From the NCBI GenBank assembly GCA_013396635.1, contig WBMW01004862.1, positions 1 through 64,000 of the forward strand: a stretch of DNA of 64,000 nt, read 5' to 3'. The notes below the pieces were generated by a model that was not told the origin of the DNA, made no database searches, and was given only the letters and a program-made list of their open reading frames with translations. Shown in pieces: positions 51,591-63,200 of this stretch (positions within the stretch are counted from its first letter, which is position 1; each line of letters begins with the position of its first letter). This DNA comes from Penelope pileata (taxonomy: Eukaryota; Chordata; Aves; Galliformes; Cracidae). A program made the position numbers and the translations under genes.

Positions 51591-51697
51591 TAGTGCTTTT
51601 AAGCTTACATAGCTATACAGTCAGACTGAAGTTGGCAGAATTACCTCAAGTGAATGGACTTAGTCCACATGAATCAAACTGCATAATTAAAAAAAGA
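51591..51697 (+). mobile_element. Possible small retroposed insertion with A-rich 3' end, 107 bp
   Basis: The segment lies between the two perfect 20-bp repeats and ends in an A-rich tail (taattaaaaaaaga). This is the arrangement left by target-primed insertion of a short polyadenylated RNA. The insert itself matches no RNA or SINE that I recognise. A short hairpin (ggacttagtcc at 51,657-51,667) is present. CR1, the main bird retrotransposon, does not use poly-A tails or usually make such duplications, so this would be an atypical event. Alternatively it is a filler duplication made during double-strand break repair. Confidence 0.4.
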
Positions 51698-51717
51698 GCA
51701 TCAAAGACCCTGATGAA
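51698..51717. repeat. 20-bp direct repeat, right copy (possible target-site duplication)
   Basis: Perfect copy of the repeat at 51,571-51,590, immediately after the A-rich tail. Confidence 0.85.
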
Positions 51718-51959
51718 CTAAAAAGGCACCACATCTCACCTTGTATTTTAGAAACTGATCAAAATCTACCTTAATACTAATTAAGGTCTTCTTTCAGCTC
51801 TTCCAACTGGCCAGATTCTCCAGACTCCACTTCTTTAATGGCTAGATGATTTCTAGTCTGAATTCACTCAGAGACTACTGCTAAGCATTCATTCTCAGGG
51901 TAACGTTCTCTAGCTGAAGAATCTTCCTTTGTGTTCACCCCAGGTGTATTTATACAGAG

Positions 51960-52210
51960 CAGACTTAACTCCTTTCCTCTAGGCTTGCCATGTCATCCTT
52001 CACGCTCCTCTCCAAAAAGAGCCTGGCCTTTCCCAGAGTCATTTTAGTGGCCTTTCTTCTGTACCCAAGCTTCTATTTTCTTTCTTGAATATGAACTATC
52101 AGAACTGCACATAATTTTCCACAAAAAGTTCCAGTAATATTTCATATCTCATGTATCTCACTTGACCTGCCTCAGGAACATTTGACCTTTTCCATGGCTA
52201 AATGGTGTCA
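51960..52210 (-). mobile_element. Probable ancient CR1/L3-type fragment, antisense
   Basis: The block order resembles the antisense of CR1/L3 ORF2: cattttagtggcctttcttctg, then ttcttgaatatgaactatcagaactgcacataattttcc, which corresponds to the region usually read as (V)QFWAPHYKKD in younger copies. Decay is heavy and the ends are unclear, so the boundaries are approximate and the family assignment is tentative. Confidence 0.5.
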
Positions 52211-52668
52211 GTAGATGTTGGTTAATCTGTGATCATTTGATTCAATAAAGCTCTCTTTCCCTCAGCAATTTCCAACTTCTACAGTTTATAAAATAAATTC
52301 TTGTTATCAGTTCTCAAATGCAATTGCTGAATCCTAAAAATATTCACTTTGCTATCCTTCCTCTCTGTTTTTCACGTTGAAACAGCTTTCCAGAAATCAG
52401 TGCATGGATTGGACTCCCACTCCGTACTTGGGCTGGACCACTGCTCTGCATCAGGAACTTTACTCAGTTCTTTAATTCACAGACTCCCAATACTAAAAAG
52501 CCATCTTTCTTAATATAGTGGGCAAAACTCTATAAAATATAAAACTCTATAAAATCTTACAGATGGGAAAACAGAGAGGAAACCATTACAAGACTTTCCC
52601 CAAACAAGTAACAGTGTTAGCTCTAGAAGTTACTTCCACCTGTAATCCTTGCCCTGAGAAATGAAATA
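52211..52668. other. AT-rich sequence upstream of the large duplication
   Basis: A 15-base unit aaaactctataaaat occurs twice with a 2-base spacer at 52,524-52,555. Nothing else is recognised. Confidence 0.55.
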
Positions 52669-54976
52669 ACAGACCACCGACTTCACTGAGACTAGGTTTT
52701 CATAATAATATGGTTAGTAAAACAAAGGGCATTTTAAATTCAAATTCCGTTTCTGGTTTTATTTTCTCAGTCTGATTTTTTGTTTTGTTTGTTTCTGTAT
52801 GTGTAATGAGGCTATTGTGTTTCATTTTGCTATTTATTCAGTTTCTAATCAAGCATCACTTTTGGATTTCCAGAATTGATTAAATAGGTTTATGTTTGGT
52901 TGAAAATCCTATTAATAATAGAAAAAGAGGAAAGTGTCCCTAGAAGTCTCAGACATTATGCACATTTCTACTTTGAATTCATTTAGGCCAATTTGGGACT
53001 AAATTATATTGCTACTACTCCTTTAACATGCTGTTTTTCTCATTTTCAATAAATATTATTTTGTCATGCCCCACTATGTCATTCATCAACTACAGCGCAA
53101 GCACAATAGGCAATTAGCTTCCATCAAATCCCAAAACAGGGCATTTATGTCAGAACAAGGCTGAACTATTTGCTGTAATCGTATAATAGAGAAGCTTACC
53201 CCACTACTCAGGTCTCTGTCCAAAGTGAATTAAACTCTCCTGAACTCTCATTCTATGAATACAGAATGGCTTTTTTTTTTCCACATAGTACAGTAAATCG
53301 CTACCATTCTTGCTGCGTCTCAAAGAATGTGAACTTTGAAATGGAAACTGTCAGGTCAGAGACACCACTCAACAATTCTTTACTTGAGGAATTTACCTGA
53401 GAAAAAGTGCTGAGACACTGAGTAACAGAGATTTATTTCTGCAGAAGGGGGTTATTCTGGTTCTTCTGCTGTGTAGGTGTTCCTTCAGTAGCAAAACACT
53501 GAAAGGTTTTGCATAAAATCTACTCACTTTGTTTTATATCATTCGGGGGGGAGGTGCATTCCTGGTGTTTTATACACTAAATTGCAGCCATGAACTACAA
53601 GTGAGGTAGTTTTTACCATGTATCTCAGAGAACCCTTGCTGGTCTGCTTTTTCAGAATTGCTTCTCCTTCCACAGCGTGAAGATATTTTAAGAACTGAAT
53701 CCAGTCACAGAATGGGTGGGTGCAGGCTACACTGGGCAACCAGCACTTTCAGGATTAGCAAAGACTGTGGACATTTAAAAAAATAAAAATCATATCTGGC
53801 AGGTCATTTCACATTTCTCCTGCTGCTGGTGTGGATCAAAGAAATCACTGAGCCTAAGGGACAGCAAAACAGGGTGGGCCTCTGGCAGAGGTTAGCAGGG
53901 GCAATATTTAAAGATAAAAGACTCAGTCACAGAAAATGGTGCAGTAAGGATCAGAGTTCAAGAAATAGGTCATTATTAATCAAATTATAGATCAGGCCCA
54001 ATAACCACATATTTCCTTGAGCTTGCACTCAACAGCTCTTTTGTAAGATATTCACAGAGTAGGATCAATATCTCTCTGGAGGTAAGTGGCATAAATTATG
54101 TCTCAACATATACACCACAGGAGTTTTACTGTGTGTTGTATACAGTAATTGCATTTTATAGGTGACTGTGGAAGGCTTCAGCTTTCATTGATTTTTATCA
54201 TAAACTAAAAGGTGGTGAGAAGAAAAGAACAGCATTTTATATGAAGAAGCCAGTCAGCTGAAGCTGCGAAAGAAAATGAAAATTTCACATAGTACGTGTG
54301 ATCAATCCAGCCTTCATGCAGAAATGAAGGCAGACATTTGATTGAGAGCAGTAAAAAATCTCAAAATGTGCCACAGAAATCCCTGTTCATCTAATAGTAG
54401 TCAATTGTGCTGTCCATCAGCAGAATTTAAGACTATAGGAAGTCTTTCTAATTACTGGCACTTTTAACTCTTTTACCATCTGAATCATTTGTGAAACAAG
54501 GTAATTGAAAGTTGCATTTTCATTATTATACCACATTTTGTTATTTATATTTATTAATATATATTATTATTATATATTTATTACTTATTTATTATTATGA
54601 CCATATTCAGTTTGAGGTGAGGGGTATAATTTAAAATCATCTTTATGTCTAACATTCATAATATTCAAAATTTTTATCTTTAAAGCATTCCTTTTCTGAT
54701 TTCTTTCTTTTTCATGTCCTTCACAGCAAGCAATTCAGAAGAGATGTTAATGCAGCATAACAACTCTTTACCCTTTTTCAAGGCCAATTTTGCAATATGG
54801 GCAAAATGATTGGAAATGTAGTCCTGAAAAAAAGCTTAAACCATCTGTCAGGGACTCAGTTAAGAAGATCCACACTGTTTCACAGCCAAAGATGTGGATA
54901 AATTATGCCTGGCTAGAAATGTCCAAAGCATGTGGGTTACCATTCAAGCTTATTAGGATGAATTACATTTTTTTTT
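52669..54976. repeat. 2,308-bp tandem duplication, copy 1
   Basis: From acagaccaccga to the T9 run at 54,968-54,976 this segment is repeated at a constant offset of 2,309. Checks at many points, including homopolymers (T10 near 53,271, G7 near 53,545) and the AT-rich run, show no difference. Sequence before 52,669 is not repeated. An apparent 66-codon minus-strand frame (53,539-53,739) and a plus-strand frame (from 54,790) therefore also occur twice, but neither looks like a gene. Perfect identity with a single N between copies points to overlapping contig ends. Confidence 0.97.
54539..54600. repeat. AT-rich low-complexity run (copy 1)
   Basis: Almost pure A/T sequence of TTATTA/ATAT type, repeated identically in the second copy at 56,848-56,909. 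Confidence 0.85.
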
Positions 54977-54977
54977 N
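54977..54977. other. Single-N junction between duplicate copies
   Basis: One ambiguous base separates the T9 end of copy 1 from the first base of copy 2. A one-base N is a common placeholder where a scaffolder abuts two contigs with an estimated gap of zero or negative length. Confidence 0.97.
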
Positions 54978-57285
54978 ACAGACCACCGACTTCACTGAGA
55001 CTAGGTTTTCATAATAATATGGTTAGTAAAACAAAGGGCATTTTAAATTCAAATTCCGTTTCTGGTTTTATTTTCTCAGTCTGATTTTTTGTTTTGTTTG
55101 TTTCTGTATGTGTAATGAGGCTATTGTGTTTCATTTTGCTATTTATTCAGTTTCTAATCAAGCATCACTTTTGGATTTCCAGAATTGATTAAATAGGTTT
55201 ATGTTTGGTTGAAAATCCTATTAATAATAGAAAAAGAGGAAAGTGTCCCTAGAAGTCTCAGACATTATGCACATTTCTACTTTGAATTCATTTAGGCCAA
55301 TTTGGGACTAAATTATATTGCTACTACTCCTTTAACATGCTGTTTTTCTCATTTTCAATAAATATTATTTTGTCATGCCCCACTATGTCATTCATCAACT
55401 ACAGCGCAAGCACAATAGGCAATTAGCTTCCATCAAATCCCAAAACAGGGCATTTATGTCAGAACAAGGCTGAACTATTTGCTGTAATCGTATAATAGAG
55501 AAGCTTACCCCACTACTCAGGTCTCTGTCCAAAGTGAATTAAACTCTCCTGAACTCTCATTCTATGAATACAGAATGGCTTTTTTTTTTCCACATAGTAC
55601 AGTAAATCGCTACCATTCTTGCTGCGTCTCAAAGAATGTGAACTTTGAAATGGAAACTGTCAGGTCAGAGACACCACTCAACAATTCTTTACTTGAGGAA
55701 TTTACCTGAGAAAAAGTGCTGAGACACTGAGTAACAGAGATTTATTTCTGCAGAAGGGGGTTATTCTGGTTCTTCTGCTGTGTAGGTGTTCCTTCAGTAG
55801 CAAAACACTGAAAGGTTTTGCATAAAATCTACTCACTTTGTTTTATATCATTCGGGGGGGAGGTGCATTCCTGGTGTTTTATACACTAAATTGCAGCCAT
55901 GAACTACAAGTGAGGTAGTTTTTACCATGTATCTCAGAGAACCCTTGCTGGTCTGCTTTTTCAGAATTGCTTCTCCTTCCACAGCGTGAAGATATTTTAA
56001 GAACTGAATCCAGTCACAGAATGGGTGGGTGCAGGCTACACTGGGCAACCAGCACTTTCAGGATTAGCAAAGACTGTGGACATTTAAAAAAATAAAAATC
56101 ATATCTGGCAGGTCATTTCACATTTCTCCTGCTGCTGGTGTGGATCAAAGAAATCACTGAGCCTAAGGGACAGCAAAACAGGGTGGGCCTCTGGCAGAGG
56201 TTAGCAGGGGCAATATTTAAAGATAAAAGACTCAGTCACAGAAAATGGTGCAGTAAGGATCAGAGTTCAAGAAATAGGTCATTATTAATCAAATTATAGA
56301 TCAGGCCCAATAACCACATATTTCCTTGAGCTTGCACTCAACAGCTCTTTTGTAAGATATTCACAGAGTAGGATCAATATCTCTCTGGAGGTAAGTGGCA
56401 TAAATTATGTCTCAACATATACACCACAGGAGTTTTACTGTGTGTTGTATACAGTAATTGCATTTTATAGGTGACTGTGGAAGGCTTCAGCTTTCATTGA
56501 TTTTTATCATAAACTAAAAGGTGGTGAGAAGAAAAGAACAGCATTTTATATGAAGAAGCCAGTCAGCTGAAGCTGCGAAAGAAAATGAAAATTTCACATA
56601 GTACGTGTGATCAATCCAGCCTTCATGCAGAAATGAAGGCAGACATTTGATTGAGAGCAGTAAAAAATCTCAAAATGTGCCACAGAAATCCCTGTTCATC
56701 TAATAGTAGTCAATTGTGCTGTCCATCAGCAGAATTTAAGACTATAGGAAGTCTTTCTAATTACTGGCACTTTTAACTCTTTTACCATCTGAATCATTTG
56801 TGAAACAAGGTAATTGAAAGTTGCATTTTCATTATTATACCACATTTTGTTATTTATATTTATTAATATATATTATTATTATATATTTATTACTTATTTA
56901 TTATTATGACCATATTCAGTTTGAGGTGAGGGGTATAATTTAAAATCATCTTTATGTCTAACATTCATAATATTCAAAATTTTTATCTTTAAAGCATTCC
57001 TTTTCTGATTTCTTTCTTTTTCATGTCCTTCACAGCAAGCAATTCAGAAGAGATGTTAATGCAGCATAACAACTCTTTACCCTTTTTCAAGGCCAATTTT
57101 GCAATATGGGCAAAATGATTGGAAATGTAGTCCTGAAAAAAAGCTTAAACCATCTGTCAGGGACTCAGTTAAGAAGATCCACACTGTTTCACAGCCAAAG
57201 ATGTGGATAAATTATGCCTGGCTAGAAATGTCCAAAGCATGTGGGTTACCATTCAAGCTTATTAGGATGAATTACATTTTTTTTT
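54978..57285. repeat. 2,308-bp tandem duplication, copy 2
   Basis: Identical, as far as I can see, to 52,669-54,976. Only this copy continues into unique sequence on the right (aattgttcattac from 57,286), and only copy 1 is joined to unique sequence on the left. That is the pattern expected when the end of one contig and the start of the next are the same genomic segment. Confidence 0.97.
56848..56909. repeat. AT-rich low-complexity run (copy 2)
   Basis: Same run as at 54,539-54,600, with no length difference between copies even in this slippage-prone sequence. Confidence 0.85.
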
Positions 57286-57936
57286 AATTGTTCATTACCC
57301 TAGTAAGATAATCTTTTCAAATTAAAATATGCAATAAGCCATATAGACTGGAAAGCAAGCAAGTGGTAAACACTGGTAATAACAATTTTAAAAGTGCCAT
57401 ATACTGATATATCAAAAAGTCATGTATGTGTATGCACTCAATGCCTATTTGTTTGCCTATTATCTATATGTTCATGCTTTATAAATTTTACGCACATTAT
57501 ATTACTGCTCTTGTTTAATCACATGCCATAAACTACTTGTTTAGTATTTTATTCCTGAATACATTTTATTAAAAATGTTAAAGATCAAGAGTTTGGGGTA
57601 GCTGTGATTAAGTTATATGGCTTATGCTACCAGACATAAAAATAGACTGAATGTTATGATGTTGTTTTAATATCATCAGACAGCTGTTTTACAGACAGCT
57701 GTTATCTCAGAATTTTTAAACAAGAAATTTTCCTAAGTATTTTATAAACACTTCCAGTCTAAAACTCTTCAAAGCACATAAATATTGCATGAAGATTTTA
57801 TCACAAATACAAAATTGCTTATTAGCTGACAAAAAGTCTCTGTGTAATACACAAAATCAAACTAAATCAAATTTTTTCATCTAAATGACTATGGCATGAT
57901 TTTCAAACCCCTCACAGACATGGTAAATGTTAAAAT
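57286..57936. other. AT-rich sequence, nothing recognised
   Basis: A 15-base imperfect tandem unit containing CAGCTG (cagacagctgtttta) occurs at 57,677-57,706. Otherwise there is no feature. Confidence 0.55.
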
Positions 57937-58560
57937 GTCATAGAATCACAGAATATCCTGAGTTGGAAGGGACCCTCAGGGATCATCGAGTCCAGCTCCT
58001 GGTTCCACACGGGAGCACCCAAAAATCAAACCCTGTGTCTGAGGGCATTGTCCAAACCCTGTGAACTCCGGCAGCTTGGGGCTGTGACCACTGCCCTGGG
58101 GAGCCTTTTCCAGTGCCCAACCACTTTCTGGTGAAGAATCATTTCTTAATAAGCAACCTGACCCTCTCCTGACGCATCTCCGTATCATTCACTCAGGTCT
58201 TGTTGCTGTCACCTGAGAGCAGAGCTCAGTGCTGCCCCTCCGCTCCCCTTGTGAGGAAGCTGTGGGCCGCCATGAGGCCACCCTCACCCCCCTCTTCTCT
58301 GGGCTGAACCTGGGCAAGGGGTCTCAGCCGCTTCTCATACATTTCATCCTCTAGATCCCTCACCATCTTTTTAGTCCTCCTTCAGATGCTCTCTGATAGT
58401 TTTATGTTCTTCTTATATTGTAGTGCCCAAAACTGCACACAATGTTTGAGGTGAGGCCACATTGCACAGAGTAGTGTGGGACAATCTCTCCCCTCGCCCG
58501 GCTGGCAGTGTTGGGCCTGGTGCACCCCAGGGTACCATTGGCTCTTTTGGCTGCCAGAGA
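57937..58560 (-). mobile_element. CR1 non-LTR retrotransposon, 3' ~620 bp, antisense
   Basis: It begins at the 3' terminal motif catagaatcacagaat with gttggaagggaccctcaggg. It continues through the 3' UTR and ORF2 C-terminal region read in reverse, and stops near 58,560 within the block ending ggctcttttggctgcca. The subfamily differs from that at 16.8 and 59.2 kb: it has the agctcctggttccacacggg and gaactccggcagcttgggg blocks and is more GC-rich. The ORF2 frames are broken by stops and indels. I see no target-site duplication, as is usual for CR1. Confidence 0.94.
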
Positions 58561-59016
58561 AGCCATAAGATCTATACTTATCTTGTATGTGAAAGTCATT
58601 AGATATATTTGATAACTAATAGGATTTTGTGCACAGAAGTTACTAATGTTTAGCCACCTGAGATTTTTTATGATATTTTCCTTCATATCTATCCAAAAAT
58701 TACAAGTCCTAAAATATCTGCTTCAGAAATAGCAACTTAGCACTAATTTCACCTAAGAAAGTGAATTATCTCTTAACCAAAACATCCACCTAAATTTAAT
58801 ATGACTGTAAGTATCTCAGCTTTCACATTCACAAGTATTTTTTCTGATTAATCTCTTATGAGTGAAAATAACATAATATTTGATTTTCTCACAAAATTTT
58901 CACTATCCAGGAATGGAAGGTAATGATGTACCCAAAATAGACCACTGAGAAGTTGAAAGCAAATAAAAGAATAAATTATCTGAAATACTGATACAATTAA
59001 AAGAACTAAAACATGA
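58561..59016. other. AT-rich spacer between two CR1 fragments
   Basis: No gene or repeat family is recognised. A 94-codon minus-strand frame (58,402-58,686) straddles the CR1 boundary and is not a gene. Confidence 0.55.
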
Positions 59017-59405
59017 TTGAATCATAGAATGACTTAGATTGGAAGGGACCTTAAAGACCATCTACTTCCAATCCCCGTGCCATGGGCAAGGTTGTCACCC
59101 ACTAGATCAGGGCCCCATCCAATATGGCCTTAAACACAGCCAGGAATGGGACATTCACAGCTTCTCTGGGCAGCCTGTGCCAGTGCCTCATCACCCTCTG
59201 AGTAAAGAATTTCCTCCTAGTATCTAACCTAAATCCCCTTTTAGTTTAAAACCATTCCCCCTTGTCCTATCACTATCTGCCCTTGTAAAAAGTAAGTCTC
59301 CCTCCTGTTTATAAGCTCCCTTCAAGTACAGGAAGGCTGCAATGAGATCTCTTCAGATCCTTCTCTTCTCCAGGCTGAACAGTCCCAGCTCCCGCAGCTT
59401 GACAT
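59017..59405 (-). mobile_element. CR1 non-LTR retrotransposon, 3' ~390 bp, antisense
   Basis: It starts at the 3' terminal motif aatcatagaatgacttag followed by ttggaagggaccttaaag. It covers the 3' UTR and the last part of ORF2 (antisense of the FFTERVVRHWNRLP-type block at about 59,180-59,225), and is truncated near 59,405 after the block ctccaggctgaacagtccc. The subfamily resembles the sense copy at 16.8 kb. Scattered substitutions and no intact frame make it inactive. Confidence 0.95.
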
Positions 59406-59734
59406 GAGGAACAGAAGATAAAGGAGAAGAAGAGGATGTCTCCTTATGGTAAGAGCAGCAGTTCAAGAAAGTGTCTGCGGTAAAACAATATGGTATATAG
59501 GCACCCTTACAAAATCCCCAGTGTGTCCTTAGCATCCACTCAAAGCAATAAAGAGGCCTTGCATTTTGTGCAAGTCTAATCAAGTGAAAACATACAAGAT
59601 CATCTATTCCAAAAATAGATTGCATGCCTCCAAATTTCTCGACAAAGCCACCTTGGCATCCACATATAATAAAGACCATTCAGGATATTTTTACTGGATA
59701 ATGAAAGCAATGTAAAATCCATTAATACAGCAAG
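59406..59734. other. Unannotated sequence downstream of CR1
   Basis: Nothing recognised. A 108-codon minus-strand frame (59,353-59,679) ends inside the CR1 and is a chance frame. Confidence 0.55.
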
Positions 59735-59758
59735 AAACAAACAAACAAACAAAACAAA
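59735..59758. repeat. Short (CAAA)n microsatellite
   Basis: About five CAAA units, imperfect at the 3' end. Confidence 0.85.
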
Positions 59759-60190
59759 GGAGCAGCTGGCACATTAGGTGCTGTTCAGGTGCCAACACAG
59801 CAGTCTGCATCAAACATGATTATTTTGTGTTTGTTTGGCTGATTATATTCCGTGGAAAATAGATTGCAAGCAGAAATAGCAGCTTTATCAGTAGGGCTGA
59901 CTGTAGATTCCATTAGGCTTCCTGCAGAAAGTCACCTGAGCAGCTTTTCACTCATACCACTATTTATTTATATTTTGTCTCTGTCTCCATTTTTATACTA
60001 ACAAAGCAAAGATGTAATTTTGCGTGTCTAGTTATGGTCACTGAGTACCTGACAGTCTCCTTGGTCAAGCATGTCTAATTCAGAGAAGATTGGGCCAAGT
60101 GACACTTGGACTGAATTTGAACTGGTGACCTAGATAATGGAAAATCAAATGACTTTACTGTTATGCAGTAGTTTGGGCATGAGTTAGCTC
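59757..60190. promoter_or_regulatory. Candidate conserved non-coding element
   Basis: About 430 bp of complex, non-repetitive sequence is dense in recognisable transcription-factor-like cores: E-boxes CAGCTG (near 59,762), CAGGTG (near 59,787) and CACCTG (near 59,933), plus several TTTGT/ATTA motifs. Near 60,112-60,131 the stretch tgaatttgaactggtgacct resembles the B-box side of a tRNA-derived SINE read backwards, so part of it could be an exapted ancient SINE. These are pattern judgements only. Confidence 0.28.
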
Positions 60191-60203
60191 CAGATATTAA
60201 ATT

Positions 60204-60230
60204 AAAAAAAAAAGAAGAAGAAGAAGAAAA
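60204..60230. repeat. A-run followed by (GAA)n
   Basis: A10 followed by five GAA units. Confidence 0.9.
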
Positions 60231-63200
60231 GGAAAAATATGTTGCCCTCTCCTGACTTTGAGCAAATTTGTGTATCCCTAAAACTTTATGCTGTTATATC
60301 TTTAAGCCACAGTCATGAGGTGACTGAGTTATCATTTATCACAGCAGGTTGAAACTGTTACAGCTTTGGTTTGTTGTTCAGGAAAACAGAGGAAAGGAAA
60401 GCTCTGGCGTAGCCATAGGTCCTTGCTCAGCATTGCTCAGATTATGAATCGATTTGTTGTAAGAAGAGCAAGATGGCTTCTTTCAAGTAATAGAGAAAGG
60501 AGGCTTAAGAGATGTATGAGCCATCTCAACACTTATCTCTTGCCAGAAGTATGAGAGGAATAATCTGCTCAGTAATAAACTGTGAAACATCTTGTTTTCT
60601 ACACAGATATTAAAAGGGAAAGGACTAGAAGCGCAAAGATGGAAATCTAATGGGCAACTTCCTAACATATGTGCCAACATACACACCCTCATCTTAACCG
60701 CAGGTTCAGATTGTCCTTTGCTCTGTTCCTGAAGGAGGGCAAGTACAGCAGTCCTATGTTTATTTCCCACCATTCTGTGACTGATTGAAAAGCCATGTCC
60801 TAGAAATTCCAAGGCTTTTTTCTTCAGCCCTCACAGAAGTCTCAATAGTGTATTACATCTGTAAAATAACTAGGTATCAACAGTAGTGTGAAGGGCCTAT
60901 AAAATATCTTCTAATGGACAGGAAAATTGTATTTGGAGCCATTTACCTCAATTCCATTATTCTGTGATGTAGCTCAAGTCTTATTCATTCCAAGACAAGC
61001 CTTGAACTGCAATAGTGGAAAAACATTTATAAAGTGGCTTCTTGAACAATCCTATACCTACAATTCTGTTTCTTAACCAGTATCACTTCTATTCTTATAC
61101 TGTCCAATACCTGATAGATACAACAGTTTTTAGGTTACTTCTGTTAATTTAAAAAAAAAAAAAAACACTTCACACTCAGAGACCACCAAACGAAATACTG
61201 CAAACATACAGTGAGGGAATAATTGTTAGAGGATGAAAAAGACTATTTTGATTTAGTCTTTCATATAAATGGCAGTATTTAAATGTTGACTGTTGTATGA
61301 TCTCATGTTTTGAAGTTCAAAACAAATCCTGAATGCAATGCAAATGAGCTCATTATCTCACCTCTGATCTTTCTGAATTTAATTTCTTGATGACCTGTTT
61401 TATTTTTCCTTTGCCTTAAAAGCAAGAAATTCAGAGATAGAGGAATATTTTTACTTTTTTTTTTTAATCTCTCTTACCCAGATCTGATTACTAATCACAA
61501 TGAATAAATGGCATTTAGTTGGGTAGACACAAAAGACTGGTTAGTCAATATATAATTGAAGAAGCAAGGTATTATTATGTGTCATTAAAGAAAAAAAAAA
61601 TGAAGTAACACCGGTAAGTTTTGAGACGCTAATAAACGTCTGTAGAATTTAAACTATATTTTCTTAGCTCATCTGACGAAACAACAAATGACAAAATTAA
61701 AGTTGTTTAAAAAAAACCTCTTAGTTTAATCTATATAGAACGTTAGTGAAATGTTCATTTTAGGCACTGAGTGAACTTAAAAAGTCTCCATCAATGTGAA
61801 TGGATCAGTCTGCTGTCTCTCATCAAGCTTTGGTCACAGTACCCATGTTCATCTCCTCATTGTGTGGGGATTTACAAACGGAACACTACTACTCAAAGCA
61901 CTTATGTGCAGTTTTTGTCAGTAATTGAAGAGCACTGAAGATGAAAGAAGCTGACCATGAAACACTGAAAGTATTTAAGTACCAACCATGCTGCCAACAT
62001 CTAAATGTGAAGATCTTGAATTACACACTTACAAACTGCCACAGGATAAAAGCTTTAATTTCCAGAACAGAAAGGAAAAGCTTGCACTCATAAGTCTACA
62101 GCCTTTTCCATTCCCTTCTCCCCCACCCCCCCACGCCCAGTATAATACATAGGCTGTGAGTTCACACATTGAGCAGGTACATTAATTAAAGATCTACAGT
62201 AGCTTCTGGGAACTACAGTTTACATCAGATGTTAGCTGTTATTCACTGAAATCTGAGGAATGTATTTGTCCCTTAGGACTGAGATTCATTGCCCACTTCC
62301 CTGGCACTCAGGTGCTATGAATAGTCACAGAGCCCAATAGGCAGATACGGTTAAGTACTGCTTCAAGTGCCTTTCAGAAAAATGAATTATATACGTGGGG
62401 AAAAAAAGTAGTAAATGCATATTCAAAGGCAATGCTCTTGGTCTGCTGGGTCAAGACCAGTTCCTGCATCCACAGGCAGAAACACACCGTGTATTCATGG
62501 CTAACCTGCAGATCTTCAGGCCATGGTACAGTGGAATGCAGGCACCCTTGGAGAAGAGACATCCCATGCGTGGCTCATACGGTCCTTTCAAAATGACCCA
62601 GAACTCACCTGCAGGTGCAAGAGTCAGCACAGATGCTACCCTTGGAGTGAACAGAAAGGGATGTGAAGAACCCTAAATTTGCCCAGCCTACACCAGCTAG
62701 CAGAATGCACTGGCCATAGTTGTATTTTGTACCTTCCTTCACATGGTCTTACTTGAGAGTGGGTTCCAGTACATAACAGAGTTCAGTCCGTATAACTGAT
62801 GATTACATTCAAAGGATTCCTCCTTCCTGCCCACTCCTTTGTTTCAGCACTGACATTTGCTTCATACGACATGAGAGCTGTTTTAGGAGCTTAACTATTA
62901 GAAAACCATTTACTTGTTTGATTTATTCTCTTTGCAGGGGAAGGCAGGAAGAAATAGATAGGAAATCAGTCACAGCTCCTTAATTCTTTGCTTTGGTCCA
63001 GATCTGATTTAGACTAAACCAATCATTTGTGGTAGGTTTGCACCACTTTAGTATAACTGTGTATTTCTACCCAGTTTGGAGAAATAGCAAATACGTTTTA
63101 TAATCTCTGCTTTAATATACAATGATTAATAAAATTAGAGACAAGTTATTATTCGATAGCTAAGTTAACATTCTGTCTTTTAAACAATTGAAAAAAGCAA

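Noticed and set aside
51584..51629. C/D-box-like motifs (tgatga, then ctga) suggesting a snoRNA at the 51.6-kb insertion
   Set aside because: The motif pair is only about 40 bases apart, the C-box motif lies inside the direct repeat, and no terminal stem or internal boxes are present.
52524..52555. Tandem tataaaat motifs as TATA boxes
   Set aside because: They arise from a 15-base micro-duplication in AT-rich DNA, with no gene downstream.
53539..56048. Identical 66-codon minus-strand frames at 53,539 and 55,848, suggesting a duplicated gene
   Set aside because: They are two images of one segment in the 2,308-bp duplication, and the frame itself has no coding features.
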